Origin: Kutzneria buriramensis
Lineage (GTDB): Bacteria; Actinomycetota; Actinomycetes; Mycobacteriales; Pseudonocardiaceae
Assembly (NCBI RefSeq): GCF_003387475.1
Contig: NZ_QUNO01000007.1
Location: 481,257-545,256, forward strand
Direction: 5' to 3'
Length of the DNA: 64,000 nt
Part shown: positions 43,142 through 52,062 of the stretch, piece by piece
Numbering within the stretch: position 1 is the first letter of the stretch
Layout of the letters: every line of letters begins with the position of its first letter
Made by a program: the position numbers and the translations under genes
Notes under the pieces: generated by a model
Database searches by the model: none
What the model was told of the DNA's origin: nothing
Seen by the model: the letters and a program-made list of their open reading frames with translations, nothing else

Positions 43142-45979
43142 TCAGGCATCGAGGATGCCGGTTTCGCGGGCTCGGGTGACAGCTTCGGTGCGGGTGGTGG
43201 CGTCGAGCTTGCCGAGGATGCGGGCGACGTGGGTGGCGACGGTGTTGGTGCTGATGAACAGTTCCTCGGCGATCTGGGCGTTCGAGCGGCCGCGGGCCAC
43301 CACGCGCAACACGTCGAGCTCCCGGCGGGTCAGGCCAAAGTCGTTGAGTGGCGGGGTATTCGGGGGCTCGGCGAGTCGGCCGCGAGAGGTGAGGTCGTCG
43401 ATGCGGGCCAATAGCGGTGCGGCGGCGAGGTCGGCGGCCAAAGCTTGGGCCTCTCGTAGCCGGGCGGCGGCTCCGGGGCGGTTGTTCGATGCGAGCGCCG
43501 TGGCGGCGGCGTCGGTGAGGGTGGTCGCGGTCTCGTAAGGGTCGCCCAGGTCACGCCATGCGGCGGCGGCTTCGTCCCATGTGGACAGAGCGTCGGCCAC
43601 TGTCAGGGCCCGCAGAGTGAGTCGGTAGGCACGCGTTTCGGCGTTGGCCGGCGCGGTGTCACCGAGGCGGGACAATTCGGCGAGCCGTGCGGCGCACTCT
43701 GCGGCTAGCCGCCGGTTGCGCGGGGCTGCGGCGCGGCGCGCCCGCTGGGCCCGGGCGCCGAGCAACAGCAGCCGCATGGTCTCGCGAGCTGGCCATGCAG
43801 AGTGCAGGTGGTCTCGCACGATGCGATCGGCCAGGTCCGCCTCGCCGGAGTCGAGCGCCCACGCGACGCGCTGAACGACGATGCCGGCGACGGCCTCGGA
43901 CGCCGCCTGCGCGCGCTGGGCGAACTCGGTGAGACCCCGCAGCAACGCCTCGAACCGGCCGGTTTGGCCACGGCGGCGGGCGATGTCCGCGGCCACGAGG
44001 CGCAGGAACGCCCCGTAGAGCGGCGGCGGCTCCAGCTGGAGGGTGTCCTCGACGACCTGCACGGCCTCGTCCCACCGGCCGAGGAGCAGCAGGGGAACGG
44101 CCTGCGCCACGGCGAGCATGCTGCCGCGGGATCTGGCCAGGCCCAACCGCTCGGCGGCGAGCCGCCCTTCGTGGGCGAGGGCTGCCGCCTCCTCGTAGTG
44201 GCCGGTCGTCTCGACCAGGTCCGCTTCCCACTGGAAGGTCGTCAGGAAGGTGTGCTCGTCGCCGGCCGTTTCGGCGAGACGTCGGGAGTCGGCGAACGAG
44301 CGGCGGGCCGGCTCGATGCGCCCGGCGGCACCGTCGAGCGCGGCCGAGACCAGCAGGGCACGAGCCCGCAGGCTGTCGTCGCCGAGCCGGGTCGCGATGG
44401 CCAAGGCCTCCTCGGCGTAGCGCCGGCTGTCGTCGAGGCGGTAGGCCCCGACGCAGACGAAACCGAGGGCGGCCACCAGCCAGCCGCGCAACGCGTCCGA
44501 CGCGCCGGGAGGCAGTAGCTCGACCGCCTGCTCCAGGTCGTCGGCCCCGGTGCCGTCGACCCGGGTGCGCAGTTGGCCGCGCAGGCCGAGCAGCCGGGCC
44601 GTTCGCTGCGGATGCGTCGCCGGGTCGAGCCCGCCGAGGGCGGCCGTGCTGTGGCGGATCCCGCTGGCCGACCTGCCGGCCGCGAGCGCCGCCTCCGCCG
44701 CGTGTTCCAACACCGTCGTGCGGTCAGCCCCGACGGCATCGGCCGGATCGGGAACCTCAGTCCAGTGGACCAGGATCAGTTCGAGCAGGTGGAGCTGCTC
44801 ATCGAACGCGTTCTGGTGCGCGGCCAGCTCGGCCGCGTGCCACGCCGCCGGCAGCGCGCGGCCCATCTCACCGGCGGCCGTCCAATGCTCCGCCATGGCG
44901 ACGGTGTCCGTCACCATGCCCGAGGCCTGCGCGGCGAGCGCTTCGGCGTACTGGGCGTGCAGCCGCCTGCGCCGGGCCGGCAGGACCGACGCGTAGACCG
45001 CCTCCCGGATCAGGTCGTGCCGGATGCGGTACCCGTCCCTGGCCACGACCACCAGATCACGTCCGACCAGATTGGACACCGCCACCTGCACCTCGACGAG
45101 GCCGGCGTCGGCCAGGAACTCGTCGGTCAACCCGGCGCCGGCTACGGCCAGCACGGCCAGCGCCTCGCGGGCGGCGTCGGGCAGCCGCGTGATCCGCTCG
45201 AGCAGCAGCGCCCGGAGGTCGCCGGCCGGCGCCGTTTCGCCGGAACTCAGCGCCTCGGCGAACAGCGGGTTGCCGCCGCTGCGCTGGTGGATGCGCGCGC
45301 TGCGCACCGGGTCCGGCGGTCCGCCGTCGACGGCGGCGAGCAGTTGCGCGACGTCGTGGTGCGTCAGCGGTCCGAGGTCGATCCGGGTTACCTCGGCGCG
45401 GCGGCCGAGCTCGGCGAGCAGTTGCCGGTTCGGGTGGCCTGCCGACAGCTCCCCGGTCCGCAGCGAGCCGATCAGCAGCACATTTCCGGTCAGATTCCGA
45501 GCCAAGTAGGCGAACAACTCGCGGCTGGACGCGTCGGCCCAGTGCAGGTCTTCCACGACCAGCACCACCGGCTGCGCCCGCGCGACCTCGGTGACCAGCG
45601 TCAGCATCTCCTCCAGGAGCCGCGTGCGCCCGTATCGGAGCGGTGCCGGTCCGAGGGCGGGCAGCAGGTCACCCAGGGCGGTCCCGTCCAGCGGTAGAAG
45701 CCCGGTCACCTGATCGCGGCCGACGTGGCGGATGAGATCGCGCAGGACGGCCACGAACGGCAAGTACGGCGCCCCCTCCGAGCCGAGTTCGAGGCAGCCG
45801 CCGGACAGGACCAGCGGATCGTCCGGCAGGGTCGCCACGACGGTGGACAGCAGCCGGGACTTTCCGATGCCGGCCTCGCCGCTGACCAGGACCACCGCAC
45901 GCTGGCCGGCCAGCGTCCGCTCGTACGCCGAACGCACCGCCTCGGCCTCGGCCGCCCGACCGACCATCGGTCCCCGCAT
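43142..45979 (-). CDS. Large LuxR-family ATPase regulator (LAL/MalT-like)
   Basis: 945 residues from ATG 45979, near GAGGGGG; upstream in-frame codons lack family resemblance. VGRAAEAEAV at 6-15, Walker A SGEAGIGKS at 33-41, Walker B VVLVVEDLHWAD at ~137-148, the AAA/NB-ARC-like lid to ~300, then long TPR-type helices (~390-860), and C-terminal LuxR helix-turn-helix LTRRELDVLRVVARGRSNAQIAEELFISTNTVATH. LALs are ATP-dependent activators of biosynthetic or catabolic gene sets. Target unknown; divergent neighbour is the DHFR-like gene. Confidence 0.92.
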   Translation of the reverse strand: MRGPMVGRAAEAEAVRSAYERTLAGQRAVVLVSGEAGIGKSRLLSTVVATLPDDPLVLSGGCLELGSEGAPYLPFVAVLRDLIRHVGRDQVTGLLPLDGTALGDLLPALGPAPLRYGRTRLLEEMLTLVTEVARAQPVVLVVEDLHWADASSRELFAYLARNLTGNVLLIGSLRTGELSAGHPNRQLLAELGRRAEVTRIDLGPLTHHDVAQLLAAVDGGPPDPVRSARIHQRSGGNPLFAEALSSGETAPAGDLRALLLERITRLPDAAREALAVLAVAGAGLTDEFLADAGLVEVQVAVSNLVGRDLVVVARDGYRIRHDLIREAVYASVLPARRRRLHAQYAEALAAQASGMVTDTVAMAEHWTAAGEMGRALPAAWHAAELAAHQNAFDEQLHLLELILVHWTEVPDPADAVGADRTTVLEHAAEAALAAGRSASGIRHSTAALGGLDPATHPQRTARLLGLRGQLRTRVDGTGADDLEQAVELLPPGASDALRGWLVAALGFVCVGAYRLDDSRRYAEEALAIATRLGDDSLRARALLVSAALDGAAGRIEPARRSFADSRRLAETAGDEHTFLTTFQWEADLVETTGHYEEAAALAHEGRLAAERLGLARSRGSMLAVAQAVPLLLLGRWDEAVQVVEDTLQLEPPPLYGAFLRLVAADIARRRGQTGRFEALLRGLTEFAQRAQAASEAVAGIVVQRVAWALDSGEADLADRIVRDHLHSAWPARETMRLLLLGARAQRARRAAAPRNRRLAAECAARLAELSRLGDTAPANAETRAYRLTLRALTVADALSTWDEAAAAWRDLGDPYETATTLTDAAATALASNNRPGAAARLREAQALAADLAAAPLLARIDDLTSRGRLAEPPNTPPLNDFGLTRRELDVLRVVARGRSNAQIAEELFISTNTVATHVARILGKLDATTRTEAVTRARETGILDA

Positions 45980-46092
45980 CACCACCCCCTCACTCAGCCC
46001 GGGCCCGAAGTCGTCAGGTCTGATGACGACACCCGGCCACCGGCGAGGACACCATAAGCGGGTCGTTGTCACCCACACGGAAGAAGGCCGAA

Positions 46093-46695
46093 ATGACCGC
46101 CAGCAAGGGGCGCACCGTCGTCGCCAACATCAGCCTCTCCCTCGACGGCCGGATCAGCGGCCCCGGCGGCGAGTACGACATGAGCTGGATCGTGCCGCAC
46201 GCCATCAGCGAGGGCGCACGGGCGCACATGGTCGAGGTCACCGCGCCCGCCACCACCGCGCTGCTGGGACGCAAGAACTACCAGGGGTTCGGCGGCTTCT
46301 GGCCCGCCGTCGCCGGGGACGAGAACGCCCACCCCCACGACCGGACCTTCTCCCGCTGGCTCAACGAGGTCGACAAGGTCGTCTTCTCCCGCACGCTCGA
46401 CGCGCTGGAGTGGGACAACGCCCGCCTCGCGACGGCCGACCCGGCCACCGTCGTCAAGCACCTGCGCCAGGAGGACGGCGGTGACATCATCGTGCTGGCC
46501 AGCACCAGCGTCATCCGGCAACTGCTCGACGCCGACGAGGTGGACCGGCTGAGCATCACGCTGTGCCCGGAGCTGGTGGGCGGCGGCGAGCGGCTGTTCA
46601 CCGACGGCCTCGGCGGCACGTCCTGGGCGTTGACCTCGTCGAAGGCCACCGAGACCGGCGCGCTCTGCCAGCTCTACGACCGCATCCGCGACTGA
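46093..46695 (+). CDS. Dihydrofolate-reductase/RibD-like reductase
   Basis: 200 residues from ATG 46093 (AAGAAGG at -5). RibD_C/DHFR-like fold: VVANISLSLDGRISGPGGEYDM, LLGRKNYQGFGGFWP, VVFSRTLDALEW, DIIVLASTSVIRQLLDADEVDRLSITLCPELVGGGERLF. Members are NADPH-dependent small-molecule reductases, not true folate enzymes. Divergent from the LAL regulator over 113 bp. Confidence 0.87.
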   Translation: MTASKGRTVVANISLSLDGRISGPGGEYDMSWIVPHAISEGARAHMVEVTAPATTALLGRKNYQGFGGFWPAVAGDENAHPHDRTFSRWLNEVDKVVFSRTLDALEWDNARLATADPATVVKHLRQEDGGDIIVLASTSVIRQLLDADEVDRLSITLCPELVGGGERLFTDGLGGTSWALTSSKATETGALCQLYDRIRD

Positions 46696-46711
46696 CCGCC
46701 GAGCAGCAGGG

Positions 46712-46835
46712 TCAGCCGGGCAGTTCCTCGAGGGCCAGCACGATGCCCGTCACCACGAGCACCACGCCGGCAAGGCGTTCGGCGGCCTCGCGGAACCGCT
46801 CGGCGACCTGGGCGCCCAGCCATGGCCTGAGCGGG
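46712..46835 (-). pseudogene. C-terminal membrane-helix fragment (MntP-like?)
   Basis: Minus strand: GAQVAERFREAAERLAGVVLVVTGIVLALEELPG, then TGA at 46712-46714. A positively charged amphipathic stretch followed by a single hydrophobic helix, like the end of MntP-type efflux proteins. No N-terminal part is present; it joins a P450 fragment at ~46850. Confidence 0.35.
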
Positions 46836-46864
46836 CAGCGATGGAAGAACTCGTGATCGGCGTG

Positions 46865-47098
46865 CGGGACCTGGTCCACGACGTCGTGAATCCTCGGTGC
46901 GAGGGCGGCCACCTGCCGGACTCGCCGGCCAGCATTCGCCGATACGCGCCGTGTTGTGGCGGGTCCATCTGAATGAACACGCCCGGTGGCGCCGGCGCCG
47001 GACGGGCCGCACCGGGCCGCAAGCTGGGGCAACCCGGCCGGGTGGGGTTCGAGCCGACCCTCGGATCGGCGAGCACCGCGCGCACCGTTGTCGTACCG
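46865..47098 (-). pseudogene. Cytochrome P450 N-terminal fragment
   Basis: The minus strand reads TTVRAVLADPRVGSNPTRPG, later GVFIQMDPPQHGAYRRMLAGE, typical of actinobacterial CYP105-like P450s (the MDPPEHxxxRR block of helix C). A frameshift follows; VRQVAALAPRIHDVVDQV continues in another frame. It runs right up to the left IS end at 47099, so the IS interrupted it. The haem-binding Cys region is absent. Confidence 0.7.
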
Positions 47099-48289
47099 TG
47101 TGCCGTTCGGGAAGTCGTCGCTGCTGGTCGGAGGTGGCAAGCGCGCCATCTCGCACGGCTGGAACGCTGTCTGAATGATCGTTTCACTGGTGTACCAGGT
47201 GGCGCGGAGCCTGCTTGCGGTCCCGGCGGTGCTGCTGCGGCGGGACACGGCCAAGGACGCGGAACTTCTCGTACTGCGGCACGAGAACGCCGTGCTGCGC
47301 CGGCAACTGACGCGGCCGGTGCGGTACGAGCCAGCGGACCGGGTGTGGTTCGCGGCGCTGTCCGCGCTGATCCGTCGAGAGCAGTGGGCACGCGTGTTCC
47401 TGGTGACGCCCGGGACCCTGCTTGCCTGGCACCGCCGACTGGTCGCCCGCAAGTGGGACTACAGCCGACGCCGGACGGTGGCCGGCAGGCCATCGACCGC
47501 AAGTGCGGTCAGGGCGGTGGTGCTGCGGTTGGCTCGGGACAACCCGCGCTGGGGGTGCCGACGTATCCAGGGCGAGTTGGCCCGCCTTGGGCACCCGCTC
47601 GGCACCACGACGGTCTGGGAGATCCTCACCGCGGCCGGGGTCGATCCCGCTCCGCGTCGTGTCGGGCCGACGTGGCGGGAATTCCTGGCCGCACAGGCCA
47701 AGGGCGTCATCGCCTGCGACTTCGTCCACATTGATCTGGTGGACCTGCGCCTGGTATACGCCCTGGTCTTACTCGAACACGGCACACGCAGACTGCGCAT
47801 CGCGGGAGTAACCGCGCATCCAACCGGGGCCTGGGTCACGCAGCAGGCCAGAAACCTCGCCATCGAGTTGGGCGTGCAGATGGGGTCACTGCGCTTCCTG
47901 ATTCGTGACCGGGACGCGAAATACACCGAGTCCTTCGATGCTGTCTTTGCGGCCGAGGACGTGGAGATCATCAGGACGCCGCCTCGTGCTCCACGGGCAA
48001 ACGCTCATTGCGAACGCGTCATCGGGACACTGCGGCGCGAGGTCCTTGACCACGTACTGATCTGGAACCTGGCCCACGCCCGACAGATCCTGGAGATCTA
48101 CGCTCAGCACTATAACGGTCATCGACCGCATCAGGCGCGCGACCAACTACCGCCCCTCGCCCAGCAGCACCCGGTACCCACAGCCGGCACGAAGGCTGAT
48201 CACCTCCTTCGCACTCGGGTACTCGGCGGCTTGATCAACGAGTACAGGTATGCCGCTTGACCAGCAGGGATGGATTTCCGAACGGCACA
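47099..48289 (+). mobile_element. Intact 1.19-kb IS with integrase-core transposase
   Basis: Imperfect terminal inverted repeats: 25 of 30 bases match between 47100-47129 and 48259-48288, and one further base pairs on each side, giving TG...CA ends (TGTGCCGTTCGG). One intact transposase gene inside. No target duplication: the left flank is a P450 fragment and the right flank a dnaE2 fragment, so flanking DNA has been rearranged since insertion. Related to the IS ends at 1-48 and 10240-10545. Confidence 0.88.
47175..48260 (+). CDS. IS3/IS481-type transposase, integrase core
   Basis: 361 residues from ATG 47175. N-terminal helix-turn-helix region with VLRHENAVLRRQ, HTH_21-like middle (PRWGCRRIQGELARLGH), rve core with DDE residues in IACDFVHID, LIRDRDAKY and ANAHCERVIGTLRRE, and the family ending LGGLINEYRYAA. 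No frameshift or stop: potentially active and the only intact transposase in the window. Confidence 0.92.
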   Translation: MIVSLVYQVARSLLAVPAVLLRRDTAKDAELLVLRHENAVLRRQLTRPVRYEPADRVWFAALSALIRREQWARVFLVTPGTLLAWHRRLVARKWDYSRRRTVAGRPSTASAVRAVVLRLARDNPRWGCRRIQGELARLGHPLGTTTVWEILTAAGVDPAPRRVGPTWREFLAAQAKGVIACDFVHIDLVDLRLVYALVLLEHGTRRLRIAGVTAHPTGAWVTQQARNLAIELGVQMGSLRFLIRDRDAKYTESFDAVFAAEDVEIIRTPPRAPRANAHCERVIGTLRREVLDHVLIWNLAHARQILEIYAQHYNGHRPHQARDQLPPLAQQHPVPTAGTKADHLLRTRVLGGLINEYRYAA

Positions 48290-48705
48290 GCACACGACGT
48301 TGAGCCTGCCAGTCTTGTCCTCCAGGTTGAGGAACGCGATCCCGCCGGCCATCGCCGGCCGCTGCCGATGGGTGACCGCGCCACCGACCACCACGCGCTC
48401 ACCATGTTCCAGAGTGGACAGCCAGGCGATCGGGATGACCCCAGCCTGTTGAGGCGCGGACGCAGGAACTGGATGGGGTGGCTATCGGGGGTGATCCCGG
48501 TCGCCCACACGTCGGCGACGGCGGTCTCGATCTCGTCCATGCCGGGCAGCATCGGCGCGTCGGTGCCCACCGTGGTGCCCAACAGTCGGTCCGGGCGGTC
48601 CGGGCGGCGGCACCAGCCGCCCACAACGCTTGCCGGCAGTCCAGGCCGAACGCGCCGAACGCGTCCGCGGTCGCCAGCGCCTCCAACTGGGGCTTAAGGG
48701 ATCGG
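48290..48705 (-). pseudogene. dnaE2: Error-prone DNA polymerase III alpha (DnaE2) internal fragment
   Basis: Minus strand: LEALATADAFGAFGLDCRQALWAAGA, then in a second frame MLPGMDEIETAVADVWATGITPDSHP and FLRPRLNRLG, then in a third VVVGGAVTHRQRPAMAGGIAFLNLEDKTG. This is the region around the OB fold near the C-terminus of DnaE2. Two frameshifts. The 5' part is missing beyond ~48705 and the 3' part stops at the IS end 48289. A dead remnant of a mutagenic polymerase gene. Confidence 0.8.
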
Positions 48706-48709
48706 TCGT

Positions 48710-49090
48710 CTATTCCTGGCCAGCGTTGTTCTCGATGTGTTCGAAGACGTCGGCGTCCGTCTCCTGCCACCACTCGGGTAGGGCGTTCCACTCGGCGACG
48801 TAGGACGGCTTGGGGTCGGCGAAGTGCTGGTAGACCTGCCCCGTCCAGCACGCCGCGACGAACTGCCCCTTCTGTGTGCGGCTGAGCTTGGCGGCGGCAC
48901 CGGCGGTGACCCCGAGAAACGTCCGGACCTGCTCGTAGACGACAACAGCGGCGGCCTTCTCCCAGTCCGCGGTGTCCTCCCACGAGGCGACGTAGCCGGG
49001 CTTGGGCTCGCCGGGGAAGTGCTTGCGGACGCCGGCGATCCATGCCTCGCGGAACACCCGGCCACCCGCGATGAGCTGGTCCTCGTCCAC
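48710..49090 (-). CDS. Small hypothetical protein with an internal repeat
   Basis: 126 residues from GTG 49090 (AAGGAGG 4 bases upstream). Two related motifs ~65 residues apart, PKPGYVASWEDTADWEKAAAVVVYEQVR and PKPSYVAEWNALPEWWQETDADVFEHIE, suggest an internally duplicated alpha-helical fold. No family named. It lies 14 bp downstream of the XRE-TPR regulator, probably in one operon; it may be that regulator's partner. Confidence 0.7.
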   Translation of the reverse strand: MDEDQLIAGGRVFREAWIAGVRKHFPGEPKPGYVASWEDTADWEKAAAVVVYEQVRTFLGVTAGAAAKLSRTQKGQFVAACWTGQVYQHFADPKPSYVAEWNALPEWWQETDADVFEHIENNAGQE

Positions 49091-49104
49091 GGTCCTCCTT
49101 GTCG

Positions 49105-50352
49105 TCACCGGTTTCTCGACGAGCCGACCAGGTCGTCGATGCCGGCGTTCAGCTGGGCGATCTTCGTGTTGGCCAGCATCGGCGTGAGGTGGGGCTGCAA
49201 GCCGCGGAGCTTGCTGGAGACCACGCCGGACTTGGTCGTGCGGGCCTGCTGGAGCACCGGGGCGGCGTGGATGAGGACCTGGTCGGGGTCGCGGCGGCGG
49301 GCGCCGATGACGGCCAAATCGCTCAGCACGCCGGCGCGGCGGCGAGGAGACAGGTTCTGCTGGAGGGCGTCGGTGAGGGCGGACTCGGCGAGGTCGAGCC
49401 GGCCGAGCGTAGCGAAGCAGGTGCCGCGTTCTTCGGCCAGCCGGGAGCCGTCGAAGCGCAACCAGCCGCCGTTGTGCACTGGACCGTGCAACGCCAGGAC
49501 TCCTTCGGCGCGGTCGAGGGCGCGTTGGCAGGCGGCGAGGTTGCCCTGGCCGGCGAAGGTCTCGGCCTGGACGGCGGCGACCCAGTAGCGGGTCGACAGC
49601 TGGGAATCCCCGCGGCGGGCCAGACCGGCGGCCGCGTCGAGCATCGGTTCGGCGTTGGCGAAGTTCCGTTCGTAGACGGAGATGAAGGCGTGGCGGGTCA
49701 AGGCGCAGGCCCACTGGTCGTAGGCGGAGGCGGCCTTGCTTGCCTCGGCGGCCAGGGCGTAGCAGTGGGCGGCGGTGGTGTAGTCGCTGGCGTCAAAGTG
49801 GATCTCACCAGCCAGCTGGAACAGATCCCCGGCCAGCGCGCACAGCCGCTGGTGCGCGGACGGGCCACGCGACTGGGACAACTGAGCGGTGAGCACCCGC
49901 AGCTGCTCCTCGACCACGGCCCGCATCGTGGCCTTGGCGGAGGTCAGCGTGAAGGTCTGCCACAGGCGGCTGTTGAGCAGCGCGTACCCGTCGAGGTCGT
50001 CAGCGTCGTCGAGGTCGGCCAGGTCGTGTGCGGGCAGCGCGAGCAGGGCGGCGGCGAGGCTAAACACGCGAAGCAGATCACGGCGGTACAAGGCCATGTC
50101 GTCATTCTCCGCGAGGTCGGGCCGCTGCGCGGCGGGCTGGTTGCTGGTGCACCGAGCGAGCATGATGGCGAGCTCGGACTGCGTGATCTTCAACAGCTTC
50201 GCGAGTCGGGGCCGCAGGTGCAAGGCCGGCGAGTTCTTCCCGCCCTCCCACCGTCCGACCGTGGACCGCTCGACCTCGAGCGCGTCGGCGATGTCCTGCT
50301 GGGACAGGCCCAAGGCCCGGCGACGCTCGAACAGCTCGTGTCCGCCTGCCAT
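49105..50352 (-). CDS. XRE-family regulator with TPR-like C-terminus
   Basis: 415 residues from ATG 50352. Helix-turn-helix at ~7-62 (LGLSQQDIADALEVERSTVGRWEGGKNSP), then ~330 residues of helical repeats (CYALAAEASKAASAYDQWACALTRHAFISVYERN, GTCFATLGRLDLAESALTDALQQ). This architecture is common in Streptomyces-type regulators and resembles peptide-responsive (NsdA-like) systems. Divergent from a run of small genes; likely controls them. Confidence 0.85.
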   Translation of the reverse strand: MAGGHELFERRRALGLSQQDIADALEVERSTVGRWEGGKNSPALHLRPRLAKLLKITQSELAIMLARCTSNQPAAQRPDLAENDDMALYRRDLLRVFSLAAALLALPAHDLADLDDADDLDGYALLNSRLWQTFTLTSAKATMRAVVEEQLRVLTAQLSQSRGPSAHQRLCALAGDLFQLAGEIHFDASDYTTAAHCYALAAEASKAASAYDQWACALTRHAFISVYERNFANAEPMLDAAAGLARRGDSQLSTRYWVAAVQAETFAGQGNLAACQRALDRAEGVLALHGPVHNGGWLRFDGSRLAEERGTCFATLGRLDLAESALTDALQQNLSPRRRAGVLSDLAVIGARRRDPDQVLIHAAPVLQQARTTKSGVVSSKLRGLQPHLTPMLANTKIAQLNAGIDDLVGSSRNR

Positions 50353-50527
50353 CTCGCACGCCTCCCGCTACGGGGTTCACCCGATCGGATCGCCGCTGGT
50401 CACGGCGGCGGATGCCGCATGCCTGCCGCACCCGTGCCGCATGTCCGCGTTGATGGCCACCTGTCGCTGCTGGTTTCGTGACCGACAGCGACGTGACCCA
50501 GCTCTCACAGTAACGGAGGTGGCGGCG

Positions 50528-50938
50528 ATGACCAGCACGAACACTCCGACGGCGGTAGCCGCTGACGATCGACCACACACGGCGCGGGCCGCCGACGAGA
50601 CCATCGGCGTCCCCCGTCCGTCCGTGGTTCTGCGGACCTGCGCCGTCACCGCCGCCCAGAGCAACCCGCACCCGCTGCTGAAGGCGGCGGTGGCGTTCGC
50701 CGCCCTGCACCGCAGTCGCGTCGAAGCGCAGCAGCTGGCGTGCGACCCAGCGGCCGACGACCATGCGTTGGCCATCGCGGCCCGCGCGATCGCCGCCGCC
50801 GACACCGGCCGGGTAGTGCTCCTCGACCGTATTGATCGATGGGCGTGCGCAGTGCTGCCGGCAAACCGCCACGCCGCCGTGCACACCGAGTCGCTCGGCC
50901 GACTGGTCGACCGACTGGTCGGCACCTGGACGCAGTGA
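50528..50938 (+). CDS. DUF4254-like small protein
   Basis: 136 residues from ATG 50528 (CGGAGG at -8). NPHPLLKAAVAFAALHRSRVEAQ and VLLDRIDRWACAVLP match the actinobacterial DUF4254 pattern: a helix with LA.LH.SR, then VxxIDxW. Function unknown. Overlaps the next small gene by 4 bp; first of a series divergent from the XRE gene. Confidence 0.75.
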   Translation: MTSTNTPTAVAADDRPHTARAADETIGVPRPSVVLRTCAVTAAQSNPHPLLKAAVAFAALHRSRVEAQQLACDPAADDHALAIAARAIAAADTGRVVLLDRIDRWACAVLPANRHAAVHTESLGRLVDRLVGTWTQ

Positions 50939-51096
50939 ACCTCGTCAAAGACAGCGAAGACCCGGGCAGCGCCGACCTCGCCGCCAGCCTGCTCCAGCAC
51001 GTCAGCGAGCTGTCCATCGGTTACGACGACCTCGTCGCGGACCTGCGCGACGGTCGCCGTCGGCTACCACGCCACTCCAACCCGATCTCGGCCTAA
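50935..51096 (+). CDS. Very small protein coupled to DUF4254 gene
   Basis: 53 residues from GTG 50935, overlapping the previous stop (GTGA). Sequence SADLAASLLQHVSELSIGYDDLVADLRDGRRR is amphipathic. No family known. The overlap and position argue that it is translated together with the DUF4254-like protein. Confidence 0.55.
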   Translation: MNLVKDSEDPGSADLAASLLQHVSELSIGYDDLVADLRDGRRRLPRHSNPISA

Positions 51097-51127
51097 TCCC
51101 ATGGGCTGGTTGCGGGAGGTCACCGCC

Positions 51128-51355
51128 ATGGTCATCGCGACCGACAGCCCCGCCGGCCGCGTCGCCGAAGCGATCGAGCAACTGACCGCGCACCTACCCA
51201 CGCCCGACCAGCCCACCACGTGCCCGATGTGCTCGCGACAAGGCTGGCCGTGCACCGGATTCGACGCCGCGGCCCGACACCTCCAGGCCGCCGGAGTACC
51301 GGTCGGCTACCTGGTGCCGCTGGACCTACATCCCACGCTCTGGCCGGTGCCGTAA
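51128..51355 (+). CDS. Small Cys-rich (zinc-ribbon-like) protein
   Basis: 75 residues from ATG 51128, preceded by GGGAGG; an ATG at 51101 would add nine. TTCPMCSRQGWPCTGFDAA contains a CxxC and a third Cys, suggesting a small metal site, followed by LQAAGVPVGYLVPLDLHPTLWPVP. Conserved-looking but of unknown function. Third small gene in the series. Confidence 0.6.
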   Translation: MVIATDSPAGRVAEAIEQLTAHLPTPDQPTTCPMCSRQGWPCTGFDAAARHLQAAGVPVGYLVPLDLHPTLWPVP

Positions 51356-51536
51356 CCACGCCGCCACGCTCGTCTTGCACTGGATCCCCGGTGCTGCGCG
51401 GCTGTCGGCGAGCTCGCCTCCTTGCCGCCGACGGCCGGTTCGCTGGTGGGTGCCGCGTCGAACTGCCCCCGACACGACGCGGCACCCACCGGCGCCATCC
51501 GCGCCCACACCAACACCGATCGATGGGAGAACTGCC

Positions 51537-51989
51537 ATGACCGCTGCCGCAGTGGAGCTGCGCGACCCTCGTATCTGCGTGTCGCCGGAGGTCTGGGAGC
51601 GCGAGGTTCGTCTGATCATGCGCGACCACGACATGGACTGGGACCTGGCTGAGCGGACGTTCGGCCAGACCGTGGCCTACCTCGTCACCGCGGCGGGCAA
51701 CCCGACGGTGCCGATGGGACCGGCGCCTGCCGTGGACAAGGGCGTGCACTCCTTCGTGCTCGACACCCCCAGCTACTGGGAGTTCTGCCTGCGCCACGCG
51801 GGCCGCTATTTGCACCACGTGCCGCACCTGCCCGAGGAACGGGCGAGCCAGCCCCAGGTGCTCCGGCAGACCATCGACGCGATCCGGGCTGAGGGGTTCG
51901 CGCTCGACGCCGGGTTGTGGGGTGCCCTGGAGGTCGAGTGCACCCAGTGCTACGCCGGCTGCTCGGACAGCCCGGGCGGTAAGAAGTAG
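51537..51989 (+). CDS. Conserved hypothetical protein
   Basis: 150 residues from ATG 51537 (GGGAG 9 bases upstream). WEREVRLIMRDHDMDWDLAERTFGQTVAYLV and KGVHSFVLDTPSYWEFCLRHAGRYLHHVP are well-conserved-looking blocks that I recall from actinobacterial proteins with a glycine-rich-domain-like fold. Ends with a Cys cluster (CTQCYAGC). No catalytic residues can be named. Fourth in the series, 73 bp before the methyltransferase. Confidence 0.65.
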   Translation: MTAAAVELRDPRICVSPEVWEREVRLIMRDHDMDWDLAERTFGQTVAYLVTAAGNPTVPMGPAPAVDKGVHSFVLDTPSYWEFCLRHAGRYLHHVPHLPEERASQPQVLRQTIDAIRAEGFALDAGLWGALEVECTQCYAGCSDSPGGKK

Positions 51990-52062
51990 TCCGACGCTAC
52001 GATCGCTGGCCTCGCCCCCAGGGGACGAGGCCAGTGCCATTGATGTGGGGAAGGATGCCTCC

